Of a stretch of 42,784 bases of DNA, positions 14,995 through 24,401 are shown piece after piece. A model generated the notes under the pieces. That model was not told where the DNA came from and ran no database searches. It worked only from the letters and a program-made list of their open reading frames with translations. This stretch comes from Methylobacterium sp. Leaf118. GTDB lineage: Bacteria > Pseudomonadota > Alphaproteobacteria > Rhizobiales > Beijerinckiaceae. Every line of letters starts with the position of its first letter. The stretch's first letter is position 1. The stretch is from contig NZ_CAKLBV010000043.1 of assembly GCF_920984675.1 (NCBI RefSeq), positions 1 to 42,784 on the forward strand. The letters are read 5' to 3'. Made by a program: the position numbers and the translations under genes.

Positions 14995-17202
14995 ATGCGG
15001 CGCGGGCGTTCGAGACGGTTGCTGCTGGCGGCGGGCGTGGTTCTGGTGGGTGCGCCCGGCTCCGTCACCGCGGCGCGGGCGCAGGCGGCGGCCACACTGG
15101 AGGAGATCAGCGTCACCTCGGAGAGCCCGATCCAGGGCCGGCGCGGCCCCCCGGCGGCGGCGGTCCCCGCGGCGATCCCCGCGGCGCGGGCCGCGGAGGT
15201 GCTGCCCGTCGTCACCGACACGTTCTCGCCCGTGACGGTGGTGCCCCAGGAGCGGATCGCCCGTGACCAGCCGCGCACGCTCGGCGACGCCCTGTCCGAC
15301 CGGCCGGGCATCTCGTCCTCGACCTACGCGCCGGGGGCGGCCTCGCGGCCGATCATCCGCGGCCTCGACCAGGCCCGGGTCCGCATCCAGGAGAACGGCA
15401 TCGTCAACGGCGGCGTGTCCGATCTCGGCGAGGACCACGCGGTGCCGGTCAATCCGCTCAACGCCAGCCGGATCGAGGTGATCCGCGGCCCCGCGACCCT
15501 GCGCTACGGCTCGGGCGCCATCGGCGGCGTGGTCTCGGCGGAGAACAACCAGGTGCCGACCTTTATCCCGGCACGCGGCGTGACGGGGCAGGTCACGACC
15601 GGCTTCTCCAGCGTCGACAATGGTCGGCTCGGGGCGGCGAGCGTCGATGCGGGCGGCGACGGGATCGCGGTCCATGCCGACGGCTTCGCGACCGCGGCCG
15701 ATTCCTATGCCATTCCCGGGGGCATCCAGCGCAACTCGGCCTCCGAGACGCAGGGCGGTTCGGTCGGCCTCTCGGCGATCGGCGACCGGGGCTTCGTCGG
15801 CGTCGCCTACAGCCACTACAACGCCCTCTACCAGATCCCCGGCGGCGAGGCGGCGGAGTCGCGCAGCCGCCTCACCCCGAACCAGGACCGCCTGCTCGCC
15901 CGGGGCGAGTACCGGCCGCTGGCGGGGCCGTTCGAGGTGCTGCGCTTCTGGGCCGGCGGCGCGGTCTACCGCCACGAGGAGATCGGCCGCGGCCACGGCG
16001 ACCACGATCACGGCGACGAGGACCACGACCATGACCACGCCCACTCGGGACCCGCGGGCGAGGGCGTGCAGGCGATCTTCAAGAACCGGGAGGTCGAGGC
16101 CCGGTTCGAGGCGCAGCACGTGCCGGTCACGACGCCCTGGGGCACGCTCACCGGCGCATTGGGGATCCAGACGAGCCGGCGGGTGCTCAACTCGCAGCTC
16201 GAGAGCTTCCTGCCGCCGACCGAGTCGCGGGTGCTGGCCGCCTACCTGTTCGAGGAGCTGAGCCTCGGCAACGGCCTGCGCGTCCAGGCGGCGGGCCGGA
16301 TCGAGGGCGACCGGCTCAACAGCCTCGCGACCCGGTTTCCCGGCAGCTTCCTGCCCGGGGACGGCGACCCGGTGAGCGCTCCCCTGACGCGCCGCTTCGC
16401 CCCTAAGAGCGCGAGCCTCGGCGTCCTGCAGGACCTGCCCCACGGCTTCGTGGCGAGCCTCAACGGCTCCTATGTCGAGCGCGCGCCGACCGGCTACGAG
16501 CTGTTCTCGCAGGGGCCGCACCACGCCTCGGCGACCTTCGAGATCGGCGACCCGACCCTGCGGCTGGAGCGGGCCCGCACGATGGAGCTCTCGCTGCGCC
16601 GGGCGGAGGGGCCGTTCCGGCTCGACGCGACCGCCTACCTCACCCGCTACACCGGCTTCATCTCCCGCCGCGACACCGGCAACCGCTGCGACGACGACTT
16701 CGCCTCCTGCGGCAGCGGCGACGAGCTGCGCCAAGTGGTCTATTCACAGGCCAACACGACCTTCTACGGCGCCGAGATCGGCGCCCAGCTCGACCTCCTG
16801 CCCGTGGGCGACGGCTGGGCCGGCCTCGAGGCGCAGTACGATTTCGTGCGCGCCCGGTTCGACGACGGCACCTTCGTGCCCCGCATTCCGCCCCACCGGC
16901 TCGGCGGCGGCGCCTTCGTGCGGTCGGGCGGCTGGTTCGCCCGGGTGAACCTGCTCCACGCCTTCGACCATATCGAGATCGCCCCGTTCGAGACGCCGAC
17001 CAAGGGCTGGAACGACCTGCGCGCCGAGCTGTCCTACACCCAGGCGCTCGATCCCGCGCTCTCCGGCGCCACCGAGGTGACGCTCGGCCTCCAGGGCCGC
17101 AATCTCCTCGACGACGACATCCGCAACTCCGCCTCCTTCAAGAAGGACGAGATCCTGCTGCCGGGGCGAAACCTCCGGCTGTTCCTGACGGCGCGGTTCT
17201 GA
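14995..17202 (+). CDS. TonB-dependent outer-membrane receptor, ZnuD-like (zinc)
   Basis: The 735-residue protein has an Arg-rich signal peptide. The plug domain follows (TFSPVTVVPQERIARDQPRTLGDAL, then GISSSTYAPGAASRPIIRGLDQARVRI in parts, near residues 70-135, and RIEVIRGPATLRYGSGAIGG near 160). A 22-strand type barrel comes after it and ends in an aromatic residue (LFLTARF). A loop near 333-352 is packed with seven His and seven acidic residues (GHGDHDHGDEDHDHDHAH). Such loops mark ZnuD, the zinc receptor known from Neisseria. It probably imports zinc, using TonB energy. The repeats at 14933 support metal control. A heme or other metal substrate is less likely. A small membrane protein gene follows. 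Confidence 0.9.
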   Translation: MRRGRSRRLLLAAGVVLVGAPGSVTAARAQAAATLEEISVTSESPIQGRRGPPAAAVPAAIPAARAAEVLPVVTDTFSPVTVVPQERIARDQPRTLGDALSDRPGISSSTYAPGAASRPIIRGLDQARVRIQENGIVNGGVSDLGEDHAVPVNPLNASRIEVIRGPATLRYGSGAIGGVVSAENNQVPTFIPARGVTGQVTTGFSSVDNGRLGAASVDAGGDGIAVHADGFATAADSYAIPGGIQRNSASETQGGSVGLSAIGDRGFVGVAYSHYNALYQIPGGEAAESRSRLTPNQDRLLARGEYRPLAGPFEVLRFWAGGAVYRHEEIGRGHGDHDHGDEDHDHDHAHSGPAGEGVQAIFKNREVEARFEAQHVPVTTPWGTLTGALGIQTSRRVLNSQLESFLPPTESRVLAAYLFEELSLGNGLRVQAAGRIEGDRLNSLATRFPGSFLPGDGDPVSAPLTRRFAPKSASLGVLQDLPHGFVASLNGSYVERAPTGYELFSQGPHHASATFEIGDPTLRLERARTMELSLRRAEGPFRLDATAYLTRYTGFISRRDTGNRCDDDFASCGSGDELRQVVYSQANTTFYGAEIGAQLDLLPVGDGWAGLEAQYDFVRARFDDGTFVPRIPPHRLGGGAFVRSGGWFARVNLLHAFDHIEIAPFETPTKGWNDLRAELSYTQALDPALSGATEVTLGLQGRNLLDDDIRNSASFKKDEILLPGRNLRLFLTARF

Positions 17203-17290
17203 GGGCGGGCGCTGCCCTCGCCGCCGTCCCGGCGTTCGACAGGCCGCGCGCTCCGGCCTAGGATCGCCCGGCAACCAGGAGGGGGCGGTC

Positions 17291-17734
17291 ATGGCGACGG
17301 CGATGCCGATGACGGGGCTGGCGGCGGTCCGGGCTCGTCCCGCGGTCGCGCGGGCGTCCCCGCCGTGGCGCGGGCCGCGGTTGCTCCTCCTCGGCGCGAC
17401 GTTCGCCGCGTCCGGGACCGTGTGGCTCGCGAGCGGCGCCTCGCCGCCCTCGGTCGAGGCGGATCTCGCCCGCGTGCTGCTCTTCATGGCCGGGCTCAAG
17501 CTCGCCCTGGCGGTCCTCGCCGTCGCGGTTGGCCTGTGGCGCCTGTCCCGGCCGGCGCGGGGCTGGCGCGGGATCGCCTATGTCGGCGGACCGCCGCTCG
17601 CCGTCGCCGGCGCGCTGCTGATGCTGACCCTCGACCATCTCGGCCTCGCCGCCCTCGGCGTCCATGCCGGCCTCCTGGCGGTGCTGGCCGCGGCCCTGAC
17701 GGACGCGCAGTTCTTCGCGGGCCGGACGGCGTAG
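17291..17734 (+). CDS. small polytopic membrane protein, unknown function
   Basis: The 147-residue protein has about four hydrophobic segments (LLLLGATFAASGTVWLA; LLFMAGLKLALAVLAVAVG; IAYVGGPPLAVAGALLML; AGLLAVLAAALTDAQFF). No catalytic motif is visible. AGGAGGGG upstream of ATG 17291 is a strong ribosome binding site. It lies 88 bp after the ZnuD-like receptor on the same strand, so a shared role in metal homeostasis is possible but unproven. It converges with the chemoreceptor gene, whose stop is only 7 bp away. Confidence 0.7.
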   Translation: MATAMPMTGLAAVRARPAVARASPPWRGPRLLLLGATFAASGTVWLASGASPPSVEADLARVLLFMAGLKLALAVLAVAVGLWRLSRPARGWRGIAYVGGPPLAVAGALLMLTLDHLGLAALGVHAGLLAVLAAALTDAQFFAGRTA

Positions 17735-17741
17735 GGTCCGA

Positions 17742-19412
17742 TCAGGCGGCCCGGACGGTGGCGAGGAAGCCCGAGACCTCGGCGCTGAGATGCTCGGATT
17801 GGCGCGACAGCTCGGCGGAGGCCGACAGCACCTGATGCGCCGCGGCGCCCGTCTCCTCGGAGGCCTGGGCCACCTCGGCGATGCTGCCCGTCACCGCGCT
17901 CGCGCCGCTCGCCGCCTGCGCCACGTTGCGCACGATCTCCTGCGTCGCCGCCCCCTGTTCCTCCACCGCCGCCGCGATGCCGGTCGCCACGCCGTCGATC
18001 TCGCGGATGCGGGCGGTGATGCCGCCGATGGCGGTCACCGCCTGATCGGTCGCTCCCTGGATCGCGCCGATCTGGCCGGCGATCTCGTCGGTGGCCCGCG
18101 CGGTCTGGCCGGCGAGTTCCTTCACCTCGGAGGCCACCACGGCGAAGCCGCGTCCCGCCTCGCCCGCGCGCGCCGCCTCGATGGTGGCGTTGAGCGCCAG
18201 GAGGTTGGTCTGGCTGGCGATGGAGGAGATCAGGCCGACCATGTCGCCGATCCGGGCCGAGCTCTGCTTCAGCGCCTGGACGAGGATCGCGGTCCGGTCG
18301 GCCTCGGCCACCGCGGCCTGGGCCAGGGCGGCCGAGTTGCCGACCTGACGGCCGATCTCGTGGACGGAGCAGCCCAGTTCCTCGGCGGCCGCCGCCACCG
18401 TGTTGACGTTGGTCGCCGCCTCCTCGGCGGAGGCCGCCACGGTGGTCGAGCGGGAGGCCGTCTGCGCGGCGCTCGCCGTCATCTGCTGCGCCGTGGACTG
18501 GAGTTGGATCGCCGAGGAGGACACCCGGCCGACGATGCTGCCCACCGCCCGCTCGAACCCGTCGGCCATCTGGCGCATGCCGGCCCTGCGCTGCTCCTCC
18601 GCCGAGGCGCGGGCGAGTGCCGTGTCCTCTTCCAACCGGCGCGTCCTGACGAGGTTGTCCCTCGCGTCCTTGACCGCGTTCGCGATCGCCCCGATCTCGT
18701 TGGCACGGCCGGTGAAGGGCACCGCCGCCTGCAGGTCGCCCGCCGCCAGCGCCCGCATCCGCGCGATCAGGCGGTCGAGCGGGCGGGTGAGGCCCAGCAC
18801 CACGAAGGCGAGGCCGGCCAGCCCGGCCGCGAGGGCGAGGCCGCCGAGGAGGACCGTGAGCCGGAGGGCGTTGTCGTAGGTGTCGGCCGCCGCCGTCCTG
18901 GCGCGATCACCGCCCTCCAGGTTGATCGCGGTGCCCTGGTCGAGGCTCTTCACCGATCCCTCGAAGCTGGCGCGCGAGGCCGAGAAGAGTTCGCCCATCC
19001 GCTTCTGGTCGCCGGCGAGCGAGGCCGCCTGGAGCTGGGACCGCACGGCGAGGTAGTCGCTCCAGTGCTTGCGATAGGCGGTCCAGGCCGCCCTCTCCGC
19101 CTCGCTCGCGATCAGGGGCGCGTAGCGGTCGGCCGTCGCCTCGACTTCGGCGAGCCGCCCCTCGCCGACCTTGACCAGATCGGCGTTGGGCTCGGTGGCC
19201 GTGACGAAACGGGCATCGGCCAGCCTCAGGCGGGTGATCCGATACTTGAGTTCCCCGAGTTCGCGCACGCTCGGCAGCCAGTTCTCGGTCAGGTCGATGG
19301 CATTGGCGTTCACAGCCCGCAACTGTGTCGTTCCCAGTGCCCCCTGAGCCAGGATCGCCAGGGAGAGGCCGCCGACCAGCCCGATGAGCGTATGCTTGAT
19401 GCGAAGGTTCAC
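17742..19412 (-). CDS. methyl-accepting chemotaxis protein (4HB ligand domain, HAMP, MCP signal)
   Basis: The 556-residue receptor has a first membrane segment at about 8-28 ([18 protein letters not shown]) and a periplasmic four-helix-bundle domain of about 155 residues. The second membrane segment is at about 188-210. A HAMP domain follows ([23 protein letters not shown]). The cytoplasmic signalling tip has [26 protein letters not shown] in the usual place. It senses an unknown periplasmic ligand and controls CheA. The start is GTG 19412, directly before a proper N-terminus. The 5' leader (19413-19500) is much more AT-rich than the surroundings, which fits a promoter, but no clear boxes were assigned. 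No che genes are nearby. Confidence 0.93.
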   Translation of the reverse strand: MNLRIKHTLIGLVGGLSLAILAQGALGTTQLRAVNANAIDLTENWLPSVRELGELKYRITRLRLADARFVTATEPNADLVKVGEGRLAEVEATADRYAPLIASEAERAAWTAYRKHWSDYLAVRSQLQAASLAGDQKRMGELFSASRASFEGSVKSLDQGTAINLEGGDRARTAAADTYDNALRLTVLLGGLALAAGLAGLAFVVLGLTRPLDRLIARMRALAAGDLQAAVPFTGRANEIGAIANAVKDARDNLVRTRRLEEDTALARASAEEQRRAGMRQMADGFERAVGSIVGRVSSSAIQLQSTAQQMTASAAQTASRSTTVAASAEEAATNVNTVAAAAEELGCSVHEIGRQVGNSAALAQAAVAEADRTAILVQALKQSSARIGDMVGLISSIASQTNLLALNATIEAARAGEAGRGFAVVASEVKELAGQTARATDEIAGQIGAIQGATDQAVTAIGGITARIREIDGVATGIAAAVEEQGAATQEIVRNVAQAASGASAVTGSIAEVAQASEETGAAAHQVLSASAELSRQSEHLSAEVSGFLATVRAA

Positions 19413-19631
19413 GGCCGAGCCCCAATTTTATACTGGAGTTTTGCGTTCTCGGGAGTGAAAGAAGCGTAAATTCACATCAAATGTAATGATAACCTGACGG
19501 CTTTCGCCGTCGCGTTGCACTTCCCGGGATGGGACATCCGCGCGACGGGAGCATCGTCCCGAAGGATGGTTGCGGCCTCCCGGACAAGACGATGCGCCGA
19601 GGGGAGCGTCGCGGGTGGGAGCCGCGGCGCC

Positions 19632-20531
19632 TCAGGCAGCGCGGCGCGCCGCCCGCCACAATCGCCACAGGCGGCGCCAGCGGGGCATCTCGACGAGGCT
19701 GTGGAGCGGGTCGTAGCCGGGCCGCTCCATGGCGGCGAGGTAGGGCTCGACCAGGGCGGTGGGCAGGAAGGCCGGCCGCGCGGCCGGGGCGATCGTGGCG
19801 CGGGCCGCCGCGCAGGCGGAGAGATGGGTGCGCGCGAGGCGGCGCAATTCGGCGCAGACCCGCACCAGACCGGGGCCGCCGCGGCCCGAGACGATGTCCT
19901 CGCGCGTCACGCCGTTCTGCCGCAGGAGGTCGGCGGGCAGGTAGACCTGGCCCTGGCGGGCATGCCAGGGCAGCGCCCGCAGCAGCCCGGTGATGCCGTA
20001 GGCCACGCCCGCATGGCCCGCCGCCGCCGCCCCCCCGGGTTCGGCCCCGTCGGCGAGCACCAGCCCCGAGAGGCGGATCAGGGACGAGGCCGTCTCGCCG
20101 CAATAGCCTTCGAGGTCGTTCACCCGGGGCATCGGGTCGTCGTAGAGGTCGAACACCCGGGCGTCGATCAGGTCGACGAAGGGCTGGCGCCCGAGCCGGC
20201 GCGCGACAATCGCGTCCTCCAGGGCTGCCGCGACCGGGTTGGCCCGCACGTCGCCCCGGGCCTCGCCCTGGAGCGCGTCGCGCCACCATTGCAGCCGGAT
20301 CTCCCCCGCCATCGGGTTGCCCGCCGCCTCGCGCACCCGGGCGACGGTGAGGCTGAAGGCCGAGAGCGCGAACAGGTGGGGCCGGAACGCGGCCGGCGCG
20401 AACAGGGTGGCGAAGTAGCGATCGGGATCGCCCTCGCGCACCAGCTCCTCGCAGTGGCGGAAGGCGAAGGCGAGGCCGCCATTGTCCGGGGCGGGGCTCG
20501 GCGCGGTGCGGGTCTCAGGGCGCGGCGTCAT
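19632..20531 (-). CDS. squalene/phytoene synthase-like protein, NDUFAF6 type
   Basis: The 299-residue protein has the trans-isoprenyl synthase fold. It includes LFALSAFSLTVARVREAAGNP, then IRLQWWRDALQG, LEGYCGETASSLIRL, GITGLLRALPWHARQGQVYLP in part, and LLRQNGVTREDI. The first Asp-rich motif of true squalene and phytoene synthases is absent at its usual place (it reads RVREAAGNP), so catalysis is doubtful. This is the pattern of mitochondrial NDUFAF6 (C8orf38), a complex I assembly factor. The gene lies next to the Mth938 gene and secDF, a known alphaproteobacterial arrangement. A role in complex I biogenesis is therefore plausible; a residual prenyl-synthase role cannot be excluded. Confidence 0.85.
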   Translation of the reverse strand: MTPRPETRTAPSPAPDNGGLAFAFRHCEELVREGDPDRYFATLFAPAAFRPHLFALSAFSLTVARVREAAGNPMAGEIRLQWWRDALQGEARGDVRANPVAAALEDAIVARRLGRQPFVDLIDARVFDLYDDPMPRVNDLEGYCGETASSLIRLSGLVLADGAEPGGAAAAGHAGVAYGITGLLRALPWHARQGQVYLPADLLRQNGVTREDIVSGRGGPGLVRVCAELRRLARTHLSACAAARATIAPAARPAFLPTALVEPYLAAMERPGYDPLHSLVEMPRWRRLWRLWRAARRAA

Positions 20532-20575
20532 GGAGCGGGGCTCGTGCGACGGCGGTGGGACAGGGGGGCAAGGGC

Positions 20576-20962
20576 TCAGGGAACCGCGATCAGCGCGGCC
20601 GCGACCTTGCGGTTCTCGGCCATCAGGATGTTGTAGGTGCGCGCCGCCGCCCCCGTCTGCATGGCGTCGAGGCCGATACCCGCGGCCTTGAGACGCTGGC
20701 GCAAGGCATCGGGCAGGAACACGATGTCGAGGCCGGTGCCGACGAGCAGGAGTTCGATGCTCTCGCGCTCCGCCAGGACCGGGGCGAGGCTCCGCCCGTC
20801 GATGCCGGAGGGTTCGGTCACGTCCCAGGCCTGGATGCCGGAGGGCAGCATCAGGATCGAGCCGCGATGCGACATCTGCCCGAAGCGGAACCCGCCATTG
20901 CCGTAGGCGTCGATGCCGTGGCGGCCGGGCAGGAAGCCCTCGTAGAGACGTCCGTCGCTCAT
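20576..20962 (-). CDS. Mth938-like (DUF498) protein, NDUFAF3 homologue
   Basis: The 128-residue protein matches the Mth938 fold, with IDAYGNGGFRFG near the N-terminus, ILMLPSGIQAWDV, and LLLVGTGLDIVFLPDALR followed by GIGLDAMQTGAAARTYNIL. The mitochondrial member NDUFAF3 (C3orf60) is an early complex I assembly factor. The gene sits 34 bp behind secF and 44 bp before the squalene synthase-like gene on the same strand, so one operon from yajC down to 19632 is likely. ATG 20962 gives a natural N-terminus. Its exact bacterial role is not settled. Confidence 0.88.
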   Translation of the reverse strand: MSDGRLYEGFLPGRHGIDAYGNGGFRFGQMSHRGSILMLPSGIQAWDVTEPSGIDGRSLAPVLAERESIELLLVGTGLDIVFLPDALRQRLKAAGIGLDAMQTGAAARTYNILMAENRKVAAALIAVP

Positions 20963-20996
20963 GCCGGCCCTCGCGCGCGCGCTCTCGCCGCGCCGG

Positions 20997-21944
20997 TCAC
21001 TCGGCCGCCTGCGGCGCCAGCCCGGTCTCGCGCTGCCCCGATTTCGCGCCCGAGAGCGTCAGCCCGATATAGATCAGCGCGGGCGTCGAGACGAAGATCG
21101 CCGAGTAGGTGCAGATGACGACGCCGGCCAGCATCACCACGGCGAAGCCCTTGATCGCCTCGCCGCCGAACATCACCAGCGCCACGAGCGACAGGATGGT
21201 CGACATCGAGGTCATCACCGTGCGCGACATGGTGGAGTTGATCGACAGGTTGAGGAGCTCGACCACCGGAATGGTCTTGTAGCGGCGCATCAGCTCGCGG
21301 GTCCGGTCGAACACCACCACGGTCTCGTTGAGCGAGTAGCCGACAATGGTCAGGATCGCGGCGATCGAGGTCATGTTGAACTCGATTCCCGTGACGATGA
21401 AGATGCCCACCGTCAGCACGATGTCGTGCAGCGTGCCGACGATGGCGCCGAGCGCCAGTTCGCGCTCGAAGCGGAACCACAGGTAGAGGAGCACCGCGAG
21501 CACCGAGAGCACCACGCCGACGGTGCCGGACTGGACCAGCTCGCCCGAGACGCGCGGGCCGACGGTTTCGGTGCGGCGGAATTCGTAATGCGCGTCGAAG
21601 GCGGCGTGCGCCTTCTGCATCACCGTGGTCTGGCCCTGCTCGCCGGCCTGGAGCGGGAAGCGCACCAGCACCTGCCCCTCGCCGCCGAGTTCCTGCACCT
21701 CGGTCTCGCCGAAGCCGAAGCCGTTGGCGGTCTCGCGGATCTCGGCGACGTTGGAAGTCTGGCCGGGCTTGACCTGCAGCTCGACGAGCGTGCCGCCCTT
21801 GAAGTCGATGCCGTAATTGAGCCCCACGGTGAGGAACAGCACCACCGTCGCCACGGAGATGAAGGCCGAGAGCGGGAAGGTGAGGTGCCGGAACCGCATG
21901 AAGTCGAAATGCGATTCATCGGGCCAGAGGCGGAGCAGGCGCAT
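20997..21944 (-). CDS. secF: SecF, protein translocase accessory subunit
   Basis: The 315-residue membrane protein forms the SecDF complex that uses the proton gradient to pull proteins out through SecYEG. It has one membrane helix near residue 20-40 (FPLSAFISVATVVLFLTVGLNYG), then the SecD/F signature GIDFKGGTLVELQ. A periplasmic domain follows, and five C-terminal helices. These include the conserved IVGYSLNETVVVFDRTRE and the TSMSTILSLVALVMFGG segments. ATG 21944 fits the family length. It is 86 bp downstream of the secD stop. The protein is complete and unremarkable. Confidence 0.96.
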   Translation of the reverse strand: MRLLRLWPDESHFDFMRFRHLTFPLSAFISVATVVLFLTVGLNYGIDFKGGTLVELQVKPGQTSNVAEIRETANGFGFGETEVQELGGEGQVLVRFPLQAGEQGQTTVMQKAHAAFDAHYEFRRTETVGPRVSGELVQSGTVGVVLSVLAVLLYLWFRFERELALGAIVGTLHDIVLTVGIFIVTGIEFNMTSIAAILTIVGYSLNETVVVFDRTRELMRRYKTIPVVELLNLSINSTMSRTVMTSMSTILSLVALVMFGGEAIKGFAVVMLAGVVICTYSAIFVSTPALIYIGLTLSGAKSGQRETGLAPQAAE

Positions 21945-22030
21945 GGTCGGTCTCGGAGCCTGAAGGCGGCGCGCGCCTTGTCATCAACGGCGAAGCGGCC
22001 CGCCGCGTCCCCGCGGCCGGCCGGCGAGAG

Positions 22031-23692
22031 TCAGAACGGCAGGGCTTTCGGCCGGAAGGCGTTGTACCACACCGCGATCATCATGCGGGTCAGCGTCACC
22101 GCCGTGATGACCGTGGTGAGGATGCCGAGGATGAACACCACGGCGAAGCCCTTCACCGGGCCGGAGCCCATGAAGAACAGGATGATGGCGGCGATCGCCA
22201 TGGTCGAGTTCGAGTCGATGATGGTGGCGAAGGCCCGGTCGAAGCCGGCCTGGAGCGCCGAGACCAGGGAACGGCCGGAGCGGGCCTCCTCGCGCATGCG
22301 CTCGTAGATCAGCACGTTGGAATCGACCGCGGTGCCGATGGTGAGGACGATGCCGGCGATGCCGGGCAGCGTCATCGTCGCCTCCAAGACCGACATCAGG
22401 CCGAGGATCAGGCCGACATGGACGAAGAGCGCGATGTTGGCGATGAAGCCGAACACGCCGTAGGTCGCGAACATGAAGACCACCACGAGCGCGGCGGCGA
22501 CCAGGGTGGCCCTCGTGCCGGCCTCGATCGAGTCGCGGCCGAGGCCGGGGCCGACCACGCGGCGCTCGACCACGGTGAACTTGGCCGGCAGGGCGCCCGC
22601 GCGCAGCAGCACCGAGAGGTCGTTGGCCTGCTGGACCGTGAAGTTGCCGGTGATCTGGCCCGAGCCGCCGGTGATCGCCGAGCGGATCACGGGGGCCGAC
22701 TGCACCACGCCGTCGAGCACGATCGCCATGCGGCGCCCGACATTCTCCGAGGTCGCCTGACCGAACTTCTGGGCGCCCTTCAGGTTGAACTTGAAGCTCA
22801 CCATCGGCTCGTGGGACTGCGGGTCGAAGGCCGGCTGGGCGTCGGTGAGTTCCGCACCGCTGGCCATCACGCGCCGCTCGACCGGCACCTTGGCGCCGCC
22901 CTCGTCCTTGTTGGGCAGGAGATCGACGTCGCCCGAGGGCGAGTCCGCGAGCATGCGGAATTCGAGTTTGGCGGTGGAGCCGAGCAGCGCCTCCAGGCGG
23001 CTCGGATCCTGTTCGCCCGGCACTTGGATCAGGATGCGCTCGGCGCCCTGCTGCTGGATCGAGGGCTCCAACGTGCCGGTGGAGTCGAGGCGGCGGCGGA
23101 TGACCTCGATGCCCTGGCTTACGGCGCGGCGGGTGTTGTCGATGAGGCCGGCATCGCTGAGGGTGATCTGGATCAGGCCGTCGGGCTGCTCGCTCACGTC
23201 GAGCGTGTTTCCACCCCCCGGTCCGGCGATGGCGTTCTGGATCGGCTGGGAAAGCTCGCGCAGCTTCGGCAGCACCTTGGCGCGGGCGGCCGCATCCGGG
23301 ATGCGCACCTGCACGCCGCGCTTCAGCGTCTGGATGCCGCCGTCGGCCCGCACGCCTTCCTTCTGGAGCGCACCGCGCACGTCGTCGCGCAGGGCCTTGA
23401 CCTTGGAGCCGACGAGGTCGTTCTGATCGACTTCCAGCAGGAGCTGCGAACCGCCCTGGAGGTCGAGGCCGAGCACGATCGCCCGCTGCGGGATGACCCA
23501 GCTCGGGAACCACGCTGGCAGCGAGGCCATGAACGCCTTGCGGCTGTCGGCCGGGACGAAGCTCGGCACCGCGAGGCTCAGGCCGATCAGGATGATGGCG
23601 AGCGTCGCGATGATCTTGGTTCTCGAGAAGCGCAGCATCCGCCCGTTCCGACTTTTTGTCATGGGTGCCGGAGGTTGGCCCGGCACGCTCAC
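22031..23692 (-). CDS. secD: SecD, protein translocase accessory subunit
   Basis: Partner of SecF. The N-terminal membrane helix is followed by the DLQGGSQLLLEVD motif and a large periplasmic domain. That domain carries GTLEPSIQQQGAERILIQVPGEQDP and SGQITGNFTVQQANDLSVLLRAGALP (given in parts of the stretch 250-390). Five C-terminal helices come last, with GIVLTIGTAVDSNVLIYERMRE in part near 455. The start is uncertain. GTG 23692 has GAGG 6 nt upstream and lies 8 bp after the yajC stop, giving 553 residues. ATG 23638 gives 535 residues and begins MLRFSR, as in many homologues. Either way the protein is complete. Confidence 0.94.
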   Translation of the reverse strand: MSVPGQPPAPMTKSRNGRMLRFSRTKIIATLAIILIGLSLAVPSFVPADSRKAFMASLPAWFPSWVIPQRAIVLGLDLQGGSQLLLEVDQNDLVGSKVKALRDDVRGALQKEGVRADGGIQTLKRGVQVRIPDAAARAKVLPKLRELSQPIQNAIAGPGGGNTLDVSEQPDGLIQITLSDAGLIDNTRRAVSQGIEVIRRRLDSTGTLEPSIQQQGAERILIQVPGEQDPSRLEALLGSTAKLEFRMLADSPSGDVDLLPNKDEGGAKVPVERRVMASGAELTDAQPAFDPQSHEPMVSFKFNLKGAQKFGQATSENVGRRMAIVLDGVVQSAPVIRSAITGGSGQITGNFTVQQANDLSVLLRAGALPAKFTVVERRVVGPGLGRDSIEAGTRATLVAAALVVVFMFATYGVFGFIANIALFVHVGLILGLMSVLEATMTLPGIAGIVLTIGTAVDSNVLIYERMREEARSGRSLVSALQAGFDRAFATIIDSNSTMAIAAIILFFMGSGPVKGFAVVFILGILTTVITAVTLTRMMIAVWYNAFRPKALPF

Positions 23693-23700
23693 ATGGCGCC

Positions 23701-24033
23701 TCAGGAGGCCTTGACCGGGGCGCCCTTGACGCGGACCTCGGAGACCATCGTGCGCACGACCTTCACGCGGACGTTCGGGGCGATCTCGACCTCGATCTCG
23801 TTCGAATCGTCCGTGACCTTGGTGACGCGGCCGACGAGGCCGCCGGTGGTCACGATCGTGTCCTCCCGGCGCACGTTCTTGACCATGCTCTGGTGGTCCT
23901 TGAGCCGGCGCTGCTGCGGGCGCAGGATCAGGAAGTACATGATCACGAAGATCAGGACGAAGGGGACGAATTGCAGCGCGACATCCGCGCCGCTCGCGGC
24001 TCCGGCTCCTTGCGCGAAGGCGGGGGTGATCAC
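23701..24033 (-). CDS. yajC: YajC, preprotein translocase subunit
   Basis: The 110-residue protein has one membrane helix (FVPFVLIFVIMYFLILRPQQRR, about 28-49), then a small soluble domain with VRREDTIVTTGGLVGRVTKV. This is the full YajC signature. YajC associates with SecDF and the translocon. It is the first gene of the minus-strand operon yajC-secD-secF and probably onward. A good promoter lies about 90 bp upstream. The N-terminal stretch before the helix is Ala/Gly-rich, common in alphaproteobacteria. Confidence 0.95.
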   Translation of the reverse strand: MITPAFAQGAGAASGADVALQFVPFVLIFVIMYFLILRPQQRRLKDHQSMVKNVRREDTIVTTGGLVGRVTKVTDDSNEIEVEIAPNVRVKVVRTMVSEVRVKGAPVKAS

Positions 24034-24122
24034 GCTGTCAGACTCCTGGGATGAGACGGGCCCGGAGGGCCGCGGAGATTCCGGGCCCTCGCGAGACGAC
24101 GGGCCTGTCGAAAAGCGCGCGG

Positions 24123-24150
24123 ACTATAGCCACGGGCGACTCGAAAGCAA
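24123..24150 (-). promoter_or_regulatory. predicted promoter of the yajC-secDF operon
   Basis: On the minus strand TTGCTT (24150-24145) is followed after 16 bp by TATAGT (24128-24123). This leaves a leader of roughly 80 nt before yajC. Both boxes are close to the sigma70 consensus in an otherwise GC-rich context. Confidence 0.6.
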
Positions 24151-24401
24151 CGTCATGCTGTTTCGGCCTCCGTCGCCGGCGCCCGCCTCCGCGGGCTTAG
24201 GCCCTCGCTCCGCCAGACGGCCTCGGCCAAGGCCGAGACCCGCTGCGCGGGGCGCTCTTCGCGCCCGGCCATACGGTGCTGCCGCGCGCTGCAGGCGCCC
24301 GATCCGCCGGCCTCACCGCGCCTCCCCATTTTCGTGGGAAGCGCCTACACAGCCGCGCGACACGAGGGAGGAGTCCCTCCCCCTGCAAACCGGACAACGC
24401 C
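24151..24401. other. intergenic region between yajC promoter and DUF815 gene
   Basis: Together with the yajC leader this is a 368-bp gap between divergent genes. Apart from the yajC promoter I see no gene. The plus-strand promoter for the DUF815 gene was not recognisable. The site GGGAGGAG near 24366-24373 lies too far (28 nt) from ATG 24402 to be its ribosome binding site. Confidence 0.35.
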
